A stretch of DNA of 64,000 bases from Hypericum androsaemum (Eukaryota; Streptophyta; Magnoliopsida; Malpighiales; Hypericaceae), in the NCBI GenBank assembly GCA_963995505.1, contig OZ023190.1:10100162-10164161 (forward strand). The letters are read 5' to 3'. This document shows positions 35,366 to 47,039 of this stretch, piece after piece (within the stretch, counting starts at the first letter, position 1; every line of letters begins with the position of its first letter). The position numbers were made by a program, and so were the translations under genes. The notes beneath the pieces are model-generated. The model was not told the DNA's origin, made no database searches, and was given only the letters and a program-made list of their open reading frames with translations.

Positions 35366-36289
35366 GATATAATTACATACAAAACCCAGGGTATACTCAA
35401 ATAGACTCTGAGGACCCTGTAGTTTTCCTACTAATTGTTGAGCCCATATAGTTTGGTTATTATTATATTTTCGGATCTCTGGCTCAAGTAAATGACTCTA
35501 ATACCCTTACAAAAAATTTTAAAAAAATCATGTACTACGCCGGCGTCATCAGGAACATCGGGAACTCGTCGGTCTTCATCGAGAACATCGGGAACTCGCC
35601 GGTCTCCGTCATCGTCCTCGCCAACAACAACTTCCACGGCTGCATTCCGGCGAGCCTCGGCAACATGTCGAACCTCAACGAGATCATCCTCATGGCTGCA
35701 TTCCAATTTCCTCCCCGCCACCCCCACTGCCGTCCAACGGAGTTCTCTCTCTCTCTCTCGGCAAGGTTCAGCTGGGAGAGCTGTCGGCTGGTGAGCGATT
35801 TTCCCAGCGAGTACTTGTCGTCCAGGGCCTGGGTTCCCAACGACAGGACGACGAAGCCTTCTTCTTCATGTAGTCCTTATAGGCGACGAGGGCTTGGGAT
35901 CCAGCCATCTTGGGGGCTGTTGGGTTGATGGCCGACAAGATCCAGCCGCGATGAAGGCGATGGAGAGGGTGGCGTTGGCGACATCGTAGGTGTAGTGAAG
36001 GTACGTGAGTTGTCGCCTAAGGGTAAGCAACCGGCGAAGCTAAAATGGCCGGAGAAAGAAAGTGGCCGAAAAAATGGCCGGAGAATATGACCGACGATTT
36101 TAGTTGACCGGAGCAAGGGCATATCCGTCATTTCAAATATAAGATAAGAAAAAATCGATTAATGACATCAGCCAAGGAGCCAAAAGTATAATAATAACCA
36201 AACTATAGGAGCTCAGTAATTAGTAGGAAAACTACAAGGTCCTCAAAGTCTATTTGACTATACTCTGGGGTCCTGAGAGTAATTATTTC
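35366..36289. mobile_element. Nested MULE carrying an LRR-extensin fragment
   Basis: TACTAAAAA is identical on both sides (35357-35365 and 36290-36298). Ends are GATATAATTAC and, reversed, GAAATAATTAC. Mirrored blocks include GTAGTTTTCCTACTAATT and ATAGTTTGGTTATTATTATA. The core is GC-rich and holds an LRX gene fragment. Confidence 0.85.
35530..35706 (+). pseudogene. LRR-extensin (LRX) gene fragment
   Basis: The frame from 35530 reads RNIGNSSVFIENIGNSPVSV, then IVLANNNFHGCIPASLGNMS and NLNEIILM. This is the characteristic leucine-rich repeat of plant LRX/PEX cell-wall proteins (SPVSVIVLANN, GCIPxSxGNMxxTLNEIIL). About 14 residues (GNSxVxxIxNIGNS) are partly duplicated at the start. The fragment ends after about 55 residues and turns into unrelated sequence. 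It lies between the arms of the nested MULE. Confidence 0.75.
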
Positions 36290-36481
36290 TACTAAAAAAC
36301 AATCATCGCCTCGGAAAACAATCACCGCAAGATGTCGAGAATCGGCGAATCAAAGGCCTGAGCTGGAGCGACTCATCACCCACAAGCTCAACCTCACCGT
36401 CGGTGTCCTTCCTTCCCTAGAAGTCCCACGACCGTCGCCTTCCGGCTGAACAATCGCCAAATCAATCAGCCGCCGCCGGAA

Positions 36482-36595
36482 GCAGCAAAACCCGACTGTA
36501 TCGCCTTGGACTTTACCGCTCACTGGCTCCCTCCCATTGCCACGAAGCTCGGGATTTTTCAGGCACACTTTTCCATCATGGCGGCCGAGAAGCTT
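36482..36595 (+). pseudogene. Probable UDP-glycosyltransferase (UGT91-like) fragment
   Basis: The frame KPDCIALDFTAHWLPPIATK then LGIFQAHFSI resembles the acceptor-side motif of UGT91-type flavonoid or terpenoid glycosyltransferases (KPDWIIxDYAxHWLPPIAxxLGISxAFFS). It is only about 38 residues long, so the call is tentative. It lies inside the outer MULE (35157-37493). Confidence 0.45.
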
Positions 36596-37502
36596 TTTTT
36601 GCACTCACAAGTCAACGATTCTAGGTTTTCGAACATGTTTCGGGCTCATTCGGTTACCTTGAAGGACTCCGAGTGGGAGGACGCCGAGACTGTAGCCTAG
36701 GTGAAGATGGAGGAGGCGGCGAGCGGGGAGTAGGCAAAAAAGGAGCTGTTTGAGGGTGACGACTATCGACGGGTTCTCGAGCTGGATCCACTTGAATAGA
36801 GTAGAGAATCAGTGGAGGGTCGTATTGGGTTGCTGCTTGTCAGAGTGGGTTCTTTCTGCGCTGGAGTAGAGCCATTTCCTAGGCTGTGTGTGAAGAGATG
36901 TTGTTGGGGAAGCTCTTGTTGAGGGAGGCGAAGGAGTCGAAATTAGGAGCAGAGAATGGGACCTACTGCCTATGGAACCCAAACCCCGGAAGGGACCTGC
37001 TGCGTGTGGAACCCAAACCCTGGAAAAGGAAGGTGGAGATCGCCGGAGATGACGTTGTCGAGATCCATAGCTTGTAAGGTGGAACTCGTCGGAATACTCG
37101 TCATCGCCGGTGGATATTATATCTCCGGGTTGTTATAGATCTAGTGTTTCTGGGTTGATGTGGGTTTTACTTTGTGGGTTGATGTTGGTTGGTTTTGGGG
37201 TTCAAGTTAGTATTTTTTGGATACCCAGTTCGTGAATCGACGGGAATCGACATGGTTTTTGATTGTGGGTTGATTTTAATGCTCGCCGGAAAGATGGTCG
37301 GAATTGGTGGTAGTCGAAAAGATGATTGGAGATTTTGGTTGACTAGAGCAAGGTATAACACTTATTTCAAATATAAAATAAAAAAAATTAATTAATGATA
37401 TTAGCCAATAATCCAAAAATATAATACAATCAAACTAGAAAATTTACAAAATCAGAAAGCAAACTACAAGCAAAATCTATTTGGATTTTCCCCTAACTTT
37501 TA

Positions 37503-38660
37503 TGCCATAATTTTACGATTCGAAATTAGTGCTGGGCCCAGTTCTGGCCCAGAGGGATTCAGATTGCTCTAGGGAAGTCCAGGTCAACGCCAATGTAATG
37601 CAAATTCCCAATTTAACCCCATCCAATTACGGTTGTTGGAGGAAAAATCTGGAAGGGCGTGGAGGCGGCTGCCCAGACCCAGAAGATACCTTTCGCATTT
37701 GTCCTTTTCCTCTACCTTTTTTCAACATAAAAAAAAACCAAAATTTCCCATAAAATCAGTCTCATTTATCCCTGTGAATTTCTTCTTAGTACAAAAGTTC
37801 TCACGAATTCTTAATTCAGAGACACTTTACAAATTCGCTTGGGAAGAGAAAAACTTCTAGTCAAGAGCTTTTCCAGAACTTTATCATATTTCCGTTCTAA
37901 TAATTCATCAGCTAAATATCAAGTCTCAACCTTTGAATAGCCAGATTAGGTTTTTTAACAATTTGCATTTACAGAAAAATGTAAAATTGAATATTGCACT
38001 TTTACTCTCAGATTATGTTTAAGTAGTTACCCTACTTTTGCATACGGCAAAGATTTATTTTATACATAATGTTAAAAACACATATGCAATGTCAATATTT
38101 AACATTAATTTATATTTCTATTGTGCATGCACGATTTATTCTATAATTAAAAAAAATATTGTTCAATAGTTGCTAGCAAAACTACCAACCGAGCACACAT
38201 TTTTTTACACCAACACTATCCTTGATGTTATCTAGAAACGTGTATTTAATAGAGAAATACTTACTATATCCGTTTTTTTAACAACAGATTGGGTCAAATA
38301 TTGATACCTATTCTCTTGTTCATAGGTAAATTCGTAATGTCCCCATGTCCCACTACGTAACAAGGACATGAGGCGATAAAAGAAGTGAATTGTTTTAATT
38401 TAGGATAATAAATTTATGAACTTGATCTTACTTCACTATTGAGAAAAGAAGACTTATGTCGGTAGAGGGAACTGATTGTAGTTAGCATTAACAACGATGG
38501 TCTTAAAAACCTCAAGTACCGAACTGCAAAATTTCCTTATTACATAAATTCCTGGCAATAAATGAATCTGATATAATCTATCTAATATGAAATAATAATG
38601 GGGGGTAGAAAAGGAATCTGATATAAAGAAGTAACGCAGAAATGAAATAAAAGCACACTA
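37503..38660. other. Intergenic and SOD promoter region
   Basis: AT-rich. Short open frames at 37529-37860 resemble nothing known. The region directly before 38660 should contain the CSD promoter, but I cannot assign individual elements. Confidence 0.35.
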
Positions 38661-38724
38661 AACCAAACCATCCACACTCACCTAACACACATTTACCGCT
38701 CTCTCTCCTCTCTCTCTCTCTCTC

Positions 38725-39342
38725 TCGGGGTGGACTGAGGTAATCACTCTCTCTCTCTCTCCCCCTCCCTCCGGTGATCGAGGTTCGAGGGGGTTTTTGT
38801 GCTTCGATCTCTCACTCTTTAGTCTGGACCTGCTGCTGCTGATGTTATCCATCCACTCGTTATTTTTTTAACAAACAAAGATGAAAACTTGGGCGTTACT
38901 GGGATACCGGCTCTTGAATTTATTTTGTGGATTTGGATCTTGTTGTGCTTTCGCGAACTAAGTTAGGGTTTTTAACATTTCCTTTTTTTTTTAAGTGGAA
39001 GGGAAAGTTGTTGACTTTTGATGCTTTTAGCTCCAGGGAGTCCAAGATTAGGTGGAATTTGACCTTTTTACTGGGTTTTTTTGGGATAAAGTTTTGATCT
39101 TTACCAGAGATTTAGCTTTCCCTGGTAGGACTTTCAGTACCCTTTTTTTCTTCTTTTTCTTTTTTGTGCTTTTATTAACTTTTCATACCTTACTCGTATA
39201 AGTAACTTCTTCATTCGCTATTTCCATGTACCGTGTGTGATTGTGTGTCTGTGTTAGTTTCTGGTACTGACATATGTACCGTGTTCGTAGTGTTAGTTAT
39301 GGTTCTTGGTGTTGACTTTTACCTTGTCTAGTGTAGATCACA
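38725..39342 (+). promoter_or_regulatory. miR398 target site formed by 5'UTR splicing of the SOD transcript
   Basis: The leader exon ends CGGGGTGGACTGAG at 38739 before a GTAATC donor. The next exon starts ATCACA at 39337 after TAGTGTAG. Joined, they give a site of about 21 bases, ending CTGAGATCACA, that is complementary to miR398 with a few mismatches. The CTGAGATCACA part is the same as in the known Arabidopsis CSD1 miR398 site, including the mismatch at miRNA position 5. It lies 8 bases before the ATG, so copper status would control this transcript through miR398. Confidence 0.8.
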
Positions 39343-39349
39343 CAGAACA

Positions 39350-40995
39350 ATGGTGAAGGCTGTTGCTGTTCTTAACAGTAGTGAGGGAGTCTGTGGAACT
39401 ATCTTCTTTGTCCAAGAAGGAGATGGTAAGCAGGTTGCTTTTGAATTGATGTTCCCTCATGCTTGTTAGCTCAACTTCTATGGGTGTGAACGTTTTTTGC
39501 GGATTGTCTCAGGTCCCACCACTGTAACTGGAAACATTTCTGGACTTAAGCCTGGGCTTCATGGATTCCATGTTCATGCCCTTGGAGACACCACCAATGG
39601 CTGCATGTCGACTGGTATTATCTTTTGGCTTGAAGTGTTTTCTGTACTATGCGTACATCTAAGGTGGTTTTTCTGGTTTGAATAGCTGTAATGCCTTTTT
39701 TTCTTTCTCGTATGTTACATGCAGGACCCCATTTTAACCCTGCTGGCAAAGAGCATGGAGCCCCTACTGATGAAACTCGTCATGCTGGAGATTTGGGAAA
39801 TGTCACCGTTGGTGGTGATGGTAAATTTCCTTCCAGTATATCTTTAGTTTGTTATCCGATGTATTTGTATTCCGAAGGAAGCATAACCTGGAGTCTATAG
39901 CTTAAACATGTGTAATTTTTCTATCTGATTAGCTAAATTTATGAGTTTGTGTCTCTACTTGAACAAAGACGACATAAGGTTTTCATCTTAGATATCATCT
40001 CTGGCGGCTTCTGTCATTTCATAGTTTGTTTTTGGTAATATTCTCTTTGCTTGTTTGATTTAGGCACTGCTGCTTTGAACATAGTTGACAATCAGATTCC
40101 TCTTTCTGGACCAAACTCCATTGTTGGTAGGGCTGTCGTTGTTCATGGAGACCCTGATGACCTTGGCAAGGGTGAGTTTTTTATACTCTGTAGCAAGAAT
40201 AGATTTTGTTAACTGAGCATGCAACTTTTAGGCATCTTAGACTCTTGGCTGCTAACCTGTTGGTCTCTCTTGGTGGTTGAAGGTAGTTTTGATGTTGGAG
40301 GGTTTCCCTTTCTGTTTTTTCAGTTCCTGTTGGTGTGTCTAGTGCCGGTTGGCTCGCCAACCTTGGCTTCACACTGCCCTTAGGGTCGCACTCCTTTGTA
40401 ACACCTCCCTGCTGGTATTAGACACTTTCTACTGAGGGATTTTAGTGATATAGCCCTCCCACGATCTGTTGTAACAATCTCTTAGTGCACTGCCCCTCCC
40501 TTTGGCCAAAAGAAAAGGTAGAAGGCATGACTGCATATGTTGGCTGTGTGAGGATGTGTGAATTCACTAAATTTGGGAGGCACAGATGTAGCCTCTTGTC
40601 TGGGTCGGGAACAAAGTCCATATCATTTCTGGCCTTTGTTGTCGCTGTAATGGTAATATTTCCTGTTGTGTTTTACATTCAGGTGGACATGAACTCAGCA
40701 AGACCACCGGAAACGCTGGTGGGAGAGTGGCATGTGGTAAGCGCGCTTGCACACTTAACCACAAGTTGATTTCCTGTTTACTATGTGGCGTGGTTCTGAA
40801 CAAATCTCCATCTTTGTTGATAAATCTACATCATGGCAGTTAGTAGATGTGATCTGAGTTATCCGTGATATATATGGTTTTGAAATGGTCTCAGATTTTT
40901 CTGGATGTCGCACGATTTTTGGGTTCTAGCAGTATGATAGAGCTGTATCTTAATTTGTCATTTATGTTGCAGGTATCATTGGGCTGCAAGCATAA
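39350..40995 (+). CDS. CSD1: Cytosolic Cu/Zn superoxide dismutase
   Basis: It converts superoxide to oxygen and hydrogen peroxide in the cytosol. Coding exons: 39350-39425, 39513-39614, 39725-39820, 40064-40171, 40683-40736, 40973-40995. They total 459 bases, giving 152 aa, the standard length for the plant cytosolic enzyme. Copper ligands His45, His47, His62 and His119 and zinc ligands His62, His70, His79 and Asp82 are all present, as are the Cys56-Cys145 disulfide pair and the active-site Arg142. There is no transit peptide, so it is not the plastid CSD2 type, and no C-terminal peroxisomal signal, so not CSD3. A leader exon (to 38739) is spliced to 39337. All introns are GT-AG. It ends GLQA, as in other plant cytosolic forms. 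Confidence 0.97.
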
Positions 40996-41566
40996 GCTGC
41001 CTCTTTCGACGTCAACCGCGAGAAATCCATGGATGATCAATGTGTGAGCATGTTATTATTCAGAGGATTATAAAGAGGATTGGATCTCATTATGAATAAG
41101 AACACTGAATCAATATGCTTTTTTTATTTGGAGTTGTTCTTGGATATGAATCTCAAAACTTTACAGCCTTTGACTTTTGTTTCAGTGGATAATGTGTTGG
41201 AATGCTTACTATAAGTCCCTTTGCAAGAATGTATTTCACTGAATGATGGGTTAGTTATAAAGTCACCTTCCAATGCATGACTTGAGAACTTCTACTCTCA
41301 AGTCCCATTACAGTAGATTATTTTGTTGCCGATGCATTATGGACTTAATAATCGAAGTTTGAACCTGATAAGATTGTTAAATGACGGTAAAATTCGTCCA
41401 ACCGACTCAGACGACCAAAGTGTTTTCAATGGCTCAAATTTTTTTGAGCTTAATGATTAAGCAAAAATAAGTCCGTATTACCTTCTTAAGCGTGTGCGCG
41501 CCTCTCGTCATATTTCAAATCTCATATCTCGCTCGTTTAATTGGCTTGAATCAACGATAATATAAA
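40996..41566 (+). other. SOD 3'UTR and spacer
   Basis: The T-rich trailer has AATAAG at 41094. No further gene is seen before the MITE at 41567. Confidence 0.45.
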
Positions 41567-41900
41567 GGGTAAATTACTCCCTAGTCTTTGGTGTTTGGTC
41601 ATCCTCTCCCTCGGGTCCTTGCATTTTCAAAAATGATTTTGCCGTCTCTCGACTTTGGTTTTAGAAACTCTCGGAACCCTAGCTGATGTTAGCACCCATT
41701 TTTTTGAATTTTTGTCAAAGAAAATGACCAAATATCCTGGTCATTTTCTTTGACAAAAAATCAAAAAAGTGGATGCTGAGTCAGCCAAGGACCCGAGAGT
41801 TTCTAAAACCAAAATCGGAGGACGGTAAAATCATTTTTGAAAATACAGGGATTCGAGGGAGAGGATAATCAAACACCAGAGACTAGAAGGTAATTTACCC
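41567..41900. mobile_element. Near-perfect palindromic MITE of the MULE family
   Basis: Ends GGGTAAATTACT and, reversed, GGGTAAATTACC. The two halves (about 160 bases each) are almost fully complementary, meeting at GACCAAATATCCTGGTCATTTT with almost no loop. The internal blocks CTCGGGTCCTTGCATTTTCA and TGATTTTGCCGT are the same as in the longer MULE arms of this window. No convincing target duplication was found. Confidence 0.75.
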
Positions 41901-42097
41901 CATAAATATTCATACCTCTCATACTCTTTATCTATACCTCGTGAATCTAGTGTATCCGTGTATGTTGAGCTTAACTAGGTGTAGTCCTGTAGAATAGGAT
42001 ATGTGTATGAGTTCACAGTTTAGTATAAGATGTCTTATCATACCCTACCTTTTTATCTTATTTTAGATGTTAAGCTAATTTTACCATAGTTAGATTC

Positions 42098-42290
42098 TTG
42101 GGAAAACTTCATTTTAGTACCCTATAGTATGGCCACTTTTTACTTTCAACCCTGTGATAAAAAACTTTTTAAATAGGTCCCTGAGGTTGCAAAAGGACCT
42201 CACGGGCAGCTCCCCCTTGCCCGAAATCAAAACTACGTCGTTTTGATATTTACATGGCATGCCAACTAGGCAAAAAATTTACCCCCTTGT
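42098..42290. mobile_element. Single MULE arm
   Basis: GGGAAAACTTCATTTTAGTACCC followed by CTATAGTAT, TTTTTACTT and GGTCCCTGAGG closely follows the arm at 29426. The matching opposite arm was not found within the window next to it, so this is a solo or truncated copy. Confidence 0.5.
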
Positions 42291-42344
42291 TGCTGACGTG
42301 TCTTGAAGGCTTCAATATAATCCTGCTTCGACGCAAAAGAGGGG

Positions 42345-43135
42345 TCTAGTTAGGTTTACTTTGACGCAAATTCTAGCAAATTTACCTCGTATACACTGAT
42401 CGGTATAGGCGTCTATTCGGATGGGCCTTTCGATGCGTTTTGGCTATGTGGTCTAGAAAGCTCATCTCAAACAATTCCATTCCATTCCCAAATTCGAGAC
42501 TCGCACCCAGACCACCATGTTGGTGATTGTCGTGGTTTCCATATCAAAATCAGGGATCCACCTTTAGATTGTTACGTATCGGTCGGCTATCATCCATTAC
42601 ACGTTTATTAAGATGTGATTGTATTCTTCATTTGATTGTGGTCAGACCAAGAAGAAGCCGCAACCGAGATCGATGAGGATAAAGTCCGATGGCAATCCCC
42701 ACAACTGAGAGAGCCTGATTTTGAGGTACGAATATGATGTACGATGGCCTAGAACTTTGATAATCAGTGTTTTCCACCATGAACGTCGTATCTTGTCCTC
42801 GGACAATCGAATAGTTGGACAGTCGGGGTGATCATCGTCCTCCCCCTCGGAGTCTTCATAGTCGAAAACATGGTTCTGGACTCTGTCGTGGGCAAAACTT
42901 GTTGTGTTATCCTCGTAGTAGCATCTTTGATAGAGAACTTGTATCTCCTTTCTAACTGATGTTCTGCCTGAGGAACTTGTTCGCTTGTGAAGTGCGCTTC
43001 AACAGACTCGACTTCACTTCTCACTTTCTTCCCACCCCTAAGAGGGGCAGGGAGAGTCGAAAGAGGTTGCCTTGTGTCCCCTAAGAAAGAGGCCTCCATG
43101 GCAGGACCAAGGTCCAGGACGAGTGTTTTAAGCAT
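42345..43135 (-). pseudogene. LINE ORF1 (DUF4283-type) remnant
   Basis: The minus strand starts at an ATG (43135, MLKTLVLDLGPAMEASFLGD). Shifting frame near 42860, it reads DSEGEDDDHPDCPTIRLS, then WWKTLIIKVLGHRTSYSYLK, LSQLWGLPSDFILIDLGCG and FFLV. After a stop it reads WMIADRYVTI, VVWVRV and RPIRIDAYT. This is the DUF4283 region of plant L1-type LINE ORF1 (CPTIxL, WxxALIVKLLGRxVGYSYL, LWxxxGDFxLxDLGxGFFLV, GPWMIADHYLTV, VWVRIP, GRPIRVD). At least two stops and one frameshift break it. The ORF2 at 47040 is on the other strand and is a separate insertion. Confidence 0.75.
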
Positions 43136-43139
43136 TTTC

Positions 43140-43835
43140 TCTCATCCTTTTTTTTTGTTTGGCGGGGAGTGAAAACTTTTTAAAACCTCTATCGGAAGTT
43201 TAATAACAATGCTTAATCCTGGATAACAAAGTTATAAAAATTAATATATACTTTTAAAGTAGATTTAGATCAAACTAAAGTAAACTATATTTACTATAGC
43301 CTTTCTTAAAAAATATTTACTATATTGCTCTGACCGTGGCGGATGATCTCGAAGACTATTTATCTTAAGTTACTTCATAAATAAATTTGACAATATATGT
43401 GATATGGGTTATCTAGATATGTTATAATTATATGAAGATTTTTTGAACTTTATTATTACTGCAAATTCCAAATATGGGCTTAAATTCTTATACCATAAGT
43501 GAAATTGAACTCACAAGGAAAATCTAGATATGTATAATTTATATGAAGAAATTTTCTGACTCTGTTACTGCAAATTCCATGCGTGGGCTAAAATTTTAAA
43601 TTCTTATCTCTCAAGCGAAATTGAACTCATAAGGAGAATCAGACAAGTTTTTTTGTTATTCAATAAATGTCATGTCACACCGTACGAGGTTTATTAGTTA
43701 ACCGAGCAACGCCTACCAAGTTAGTACATTGATAAAATCTCTTCAGGGAAAAATAAAAACCATAAAATAAAATCCGAAATATTAAAGTTCCAATTCCTAG
43801 TTTGCTACCCCGGAAGAGAAAGGGCTCCCCCTCTT
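43140..43835. other. Intergenic before the Agenet gene
   Basis: AT-rich. A segment of about 90 bases with AAATCTAGATATG and TCTGTTACTGCAAATTCCA is partly duplicated (43420-43630). No gene. Confidence 0.4.
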
Positions 43836-44140
43836 CCATCCCAGGTTTGTTTTCTCGGAACCTGCAAATTTGGTTTATGCATGCGCATGGATTGTATTAA
43901 AAGGATCTATGAACTTGGGGTCAATTTTTCTCCTAATTACAAGGTTAATGGAAGTTAATTGAAAGGGTTGGTGAAAGTAATGGTGGGTTCTCTTTTTGAT
44001 AAGTTTTCTTGTTTAGTAGCATGTGGGTTTTTTTGGATTTTTATGGGTTCTTTGGAAGCCACCGCCTCTTGTGAACTAACTCTGATGTGTGGCTGGCTGT
44101 GTTTGTGCTGGTACAGGTTCGGATCTACTAACTACTGGCC

Positions 44141-46356
44141 ATGGCTGGTCTAACTCCAAGGAATCTTCCTTTTGAAGTGGGGAATTGCGTGGAGGTTAAG
44201 TCCTTTCTAGCCGGGTTTCGGGGTGCGTGGTTCCGGTGCAAGGTAGTGTATGATGTCTACGAGATCCTCCTTATATGATGTTGGTAGTTGGTGTTGCTGC
44301 TTATCTTATCTTTGTTGTTAATTGAAGATGTACATTTTGTTTCGTTTCATCAGATTAAGGGTTTCAGACGCAACAAAAGCAAACATCTGGGTGTTGAGTT
44401 GGAGTACATTGATTTTCCAGATGAAAGTAAGCTTCTCTCAACTCCATCCATGCCTTTCTCTTGTTCCACCTCTGTTGTGTTTTCTGAACTTCATCAGCTT
44501 TTGTCGTAACTTTTGATTCTTGGTGCAATGCGCTTCTCCTTGAAGAGATAAAATGGACAAAGCTGTATCAGAAATACAATAGGAAAAAGCATCTGATGAT
44601 TCGCCCTTGCTTTCCTCCTGTCTATCGTGACTGTCAGCAACCCGATATCACGACCACCAATGAAGTTGTTGTTCTTGTGAGAGATACCTGGAAGGTTGGA
44701 GACTGGGTGGATTGGTGGGCCACTGATTGTTATTGGTCTGGAAGACTTACGGAGAAGCTAGGGCATGAAAAGTTCCAGGTATTAGGTTTTCTATGTTTCT
44801 GTGCTGGTTGGAGTGGTGTTGGCCCTTAATTCGACGTTAATCAGATCATCGTTTCATTTTTTGGTAACTTTCCCACTAAACATGCTGTTGTTGATTCCTT
44901 AAAAGGTTTAAGTTTCTCTGACCACCAAAAAACAGAGCTTCCTCCAGAAATATTACGGATGAGAAAGTTAAAAAGGACATACTGCTATTCCATCTCTGAC
45001 TCTTAATGTTGCTTCCTGAGTTATTAGAATATATTTGCGCTATTAAGAAGCTCGTATATAACTTGGCAAGAAATTGAAGAGTGTATATAAGTTAAAACAT
45101 ATTGTAGTTGTTATTTTACTCGACTCCCAAAACTTGTGCTGACAGTTGGAGCTGTGGCCATCGCCTGAAGGGGAAGGATTAATTTATGAAGCTTGCTCTA
45201 AGGACTTTCGTCCATCCTTGAATTGGTCTATCGAGCATGGATGGGAAGTTCCTGCTCCTCAGGTTACATCCATTCACGTGATATAGCTTGTCATCTTCGC
45301 TTCTGTGTCTGAAGTACTCTGCTAGACATTTTCACTCGTCTTTGCATCTCTTATACCGTTATTCTGTTCTTCCCCTAGGAAAACCTCATCTTTCTGAAGA
45401 ATCATTTCTTATGTCTGCTTATATATCATCTACTAGAATTTTGGACCTTGAAGTCATAGTTCTTTTGGTTGATCACTTTAATCTTGAAATGCATTTTGCT
45501 TCATTGCCAATCTAATGAATTCTCCTTTTGCAATTTTCTGTTTCTTTTCTTTCCAAATTTCTTCTGCATACTTATTTCTTTGGCACACCTTGATTTCATG
45601 TGAATGGATATCTTCATCGTGACATAATTATATGCCGACTGATCAGGCCTTCTGGGTTACAGGGTGGAGGTGATTTGCATCCATGTGCTCGATTGATCTT
45701 ACCAATGGAAGGTAGTGGTCCAAAGCAGAAACTTGTATTTTCTCAATGATCTAAAGTACAATAGTTATTGTTCTCAAGAATGCGGAAAAGTGATATAAAT
45801 TTTAAGTTGATGGTCATAGAGGTAAACTTGAGGATTGATGTAGCGACATGGCCTGTGATCAATGAGCTTGTGTATCCACTAAATGCATGGTGCTTATGTC
45901 ATTTCTGCAGTTCGTGCTGTTGACAAAGACCAGGAAAAAGATCAAGCAGCACCTGGAGCAGCGGCACAGTCTTCGTCGGAGCTATTGGATAAAGAGCATT
46001 CAAGCCCAATCATCTTTAGTGAGAAAGAAACAACGGAGCCTGAGATGGACTTGGATGTAATGCATGATGGGATCTGTAGAGCTACCTCTTCAAATGGTGT
46101 TGCAAGCTTGCATGTTAAAAGTGCTTCAGATGACATGGCAGCAAATGCTGATGAAAGTGATGACCGTCCGCCAAAGAAGATGAGAAGCGAGACAAACATA
46201 TCCATTGATCTTGGTACAATGGAATCTGAAATTGTGGACTTGGAAGAACTTGTTAACCGAATCAGATGGATTAAAAGCATTTTGAAGCCATCACAAAACT
46301 CAGTGCAGGCACCGTGGGAGTTTATTGAGCACACTGGGCCTCCCACATTGATGTGA
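44141..46356 (+). CDS. Tandem Agenet (Tudor-like) domain protein
   Basis: Agenet domains are plant Tudor-like modules thought to bind modified histones or RNA. Exons: 44141-44242, 44354-44426, 44546-44778, 45146-45262, 45663-45711, 45911-46356. They total 1020 bases, giving 339 aa, with consistent phases. The first Agenet unit starts at about residue 10 (VGNCVEVKSFLAGFRGAWFR) and runs to residue 70. The second follows the linker RPCFPP (WKVGDWVDWWATDCYWSGRL, then LELWPSPEGEG). The C-terminal 150 residues, in one exon, are acidic and Ser-rich, with a basic PPKKMR patch and a short helix ending in IRWIKSILK. A leader exon ends near 43844 and an acceptor (GTACAG) lies at 44116, so the ATG follows a 5'UTR intron. 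The exact subfamily is not determined. Confidence 0.85.
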
Positions 46357-47039
46357 ATGCTTCGTCACATTGGTATGCATGTCTTTGATCTTCCCTAACA
46401 AGGACACCTTGTTATATTAGCTCTGATTCTTTAATTTTGCGGTTTGCGTAGCTTCATGGATCGTCTTCGCTGGGCACCTGCACATGGCACTTGGGGGCTG
46501 GCTGAGAATACCTATCAAATTGTACATTTGGCGGTCAAATGATGAACTAGTGTAGCATAGACTTAGATTCGAAGCGACATTCTGTTGTGTTTCTTGGCAG
46601 AGATTTCCCTTACGGAAAGCTGTAACCATATTCCAAAATAGGCACATGTACCATGAGCATAGTTTCCAATTTGTATCCCTTGGATTTGTTCTGCAAGGAA
46701 CTTGGAAGAAAAATGGTACGCAGTAGATTGCATACAATACAGACTTGGCTTGATCTAGTGCTTGATTTTGATCCTATAGTCGCAGCCAATACCTCCAACC
46801 TTGTCTCAATACATGGAATTTGTAGGACATAAAAATCCTCGTACAGTACGCCAAACTCCTCATACAAGTCATTTTCTACCTTCCAATATGAATGTAGCTT
46901 TTTTTTGGGTGGAAGAATGTAGCTGGTCAAGAACCAAGGGCAAAGGGTATTTTATTTATTCACGTTTGTTTATCAAGAAAGATTGTTCACGCTATACATT
47001 AACAATCTCCATTTATTCACTTCCTCATCCTAGCTATCC
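46357..47039. other. Agenet gene 3'UTR and spacer
   Basis: No further gene recognised. Open frames on the minus strand (46417-46930) do not match a known family. Confidence 0.4.

Larger units (their letters stand above)
35157..37493. mobile_element. MULE carrying gene fragments, with a second MULE inside
   Basis: The left arm begins GGGCAAATTGCATC and the right arm ends GATTTTCCCC. Mirrored blocks include AAATAGA, ATTTTGTAA, TAGTTT-GATTGTATTATA and GGCTAATATCA/GCTGACGTCA. The flanks TAATTTTTA (35148-35156) and TAACTTTTA (37494-37502) agree at 8 of 9. The interior right of the nested element holds a UGT-like fragment (36482-36595). Confidence 0.75.

Noticed and set aside
41567..41900. Target-site duplication around the palindromic MITE
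   Set aside because: The flanks TAATATAAA and CATAAATAT do not match well enough to claim one.
42987..43172. Plus-strand 61-residue frame
   Set aside because: It is the shadow of LINE ORF1 on the minus strand.
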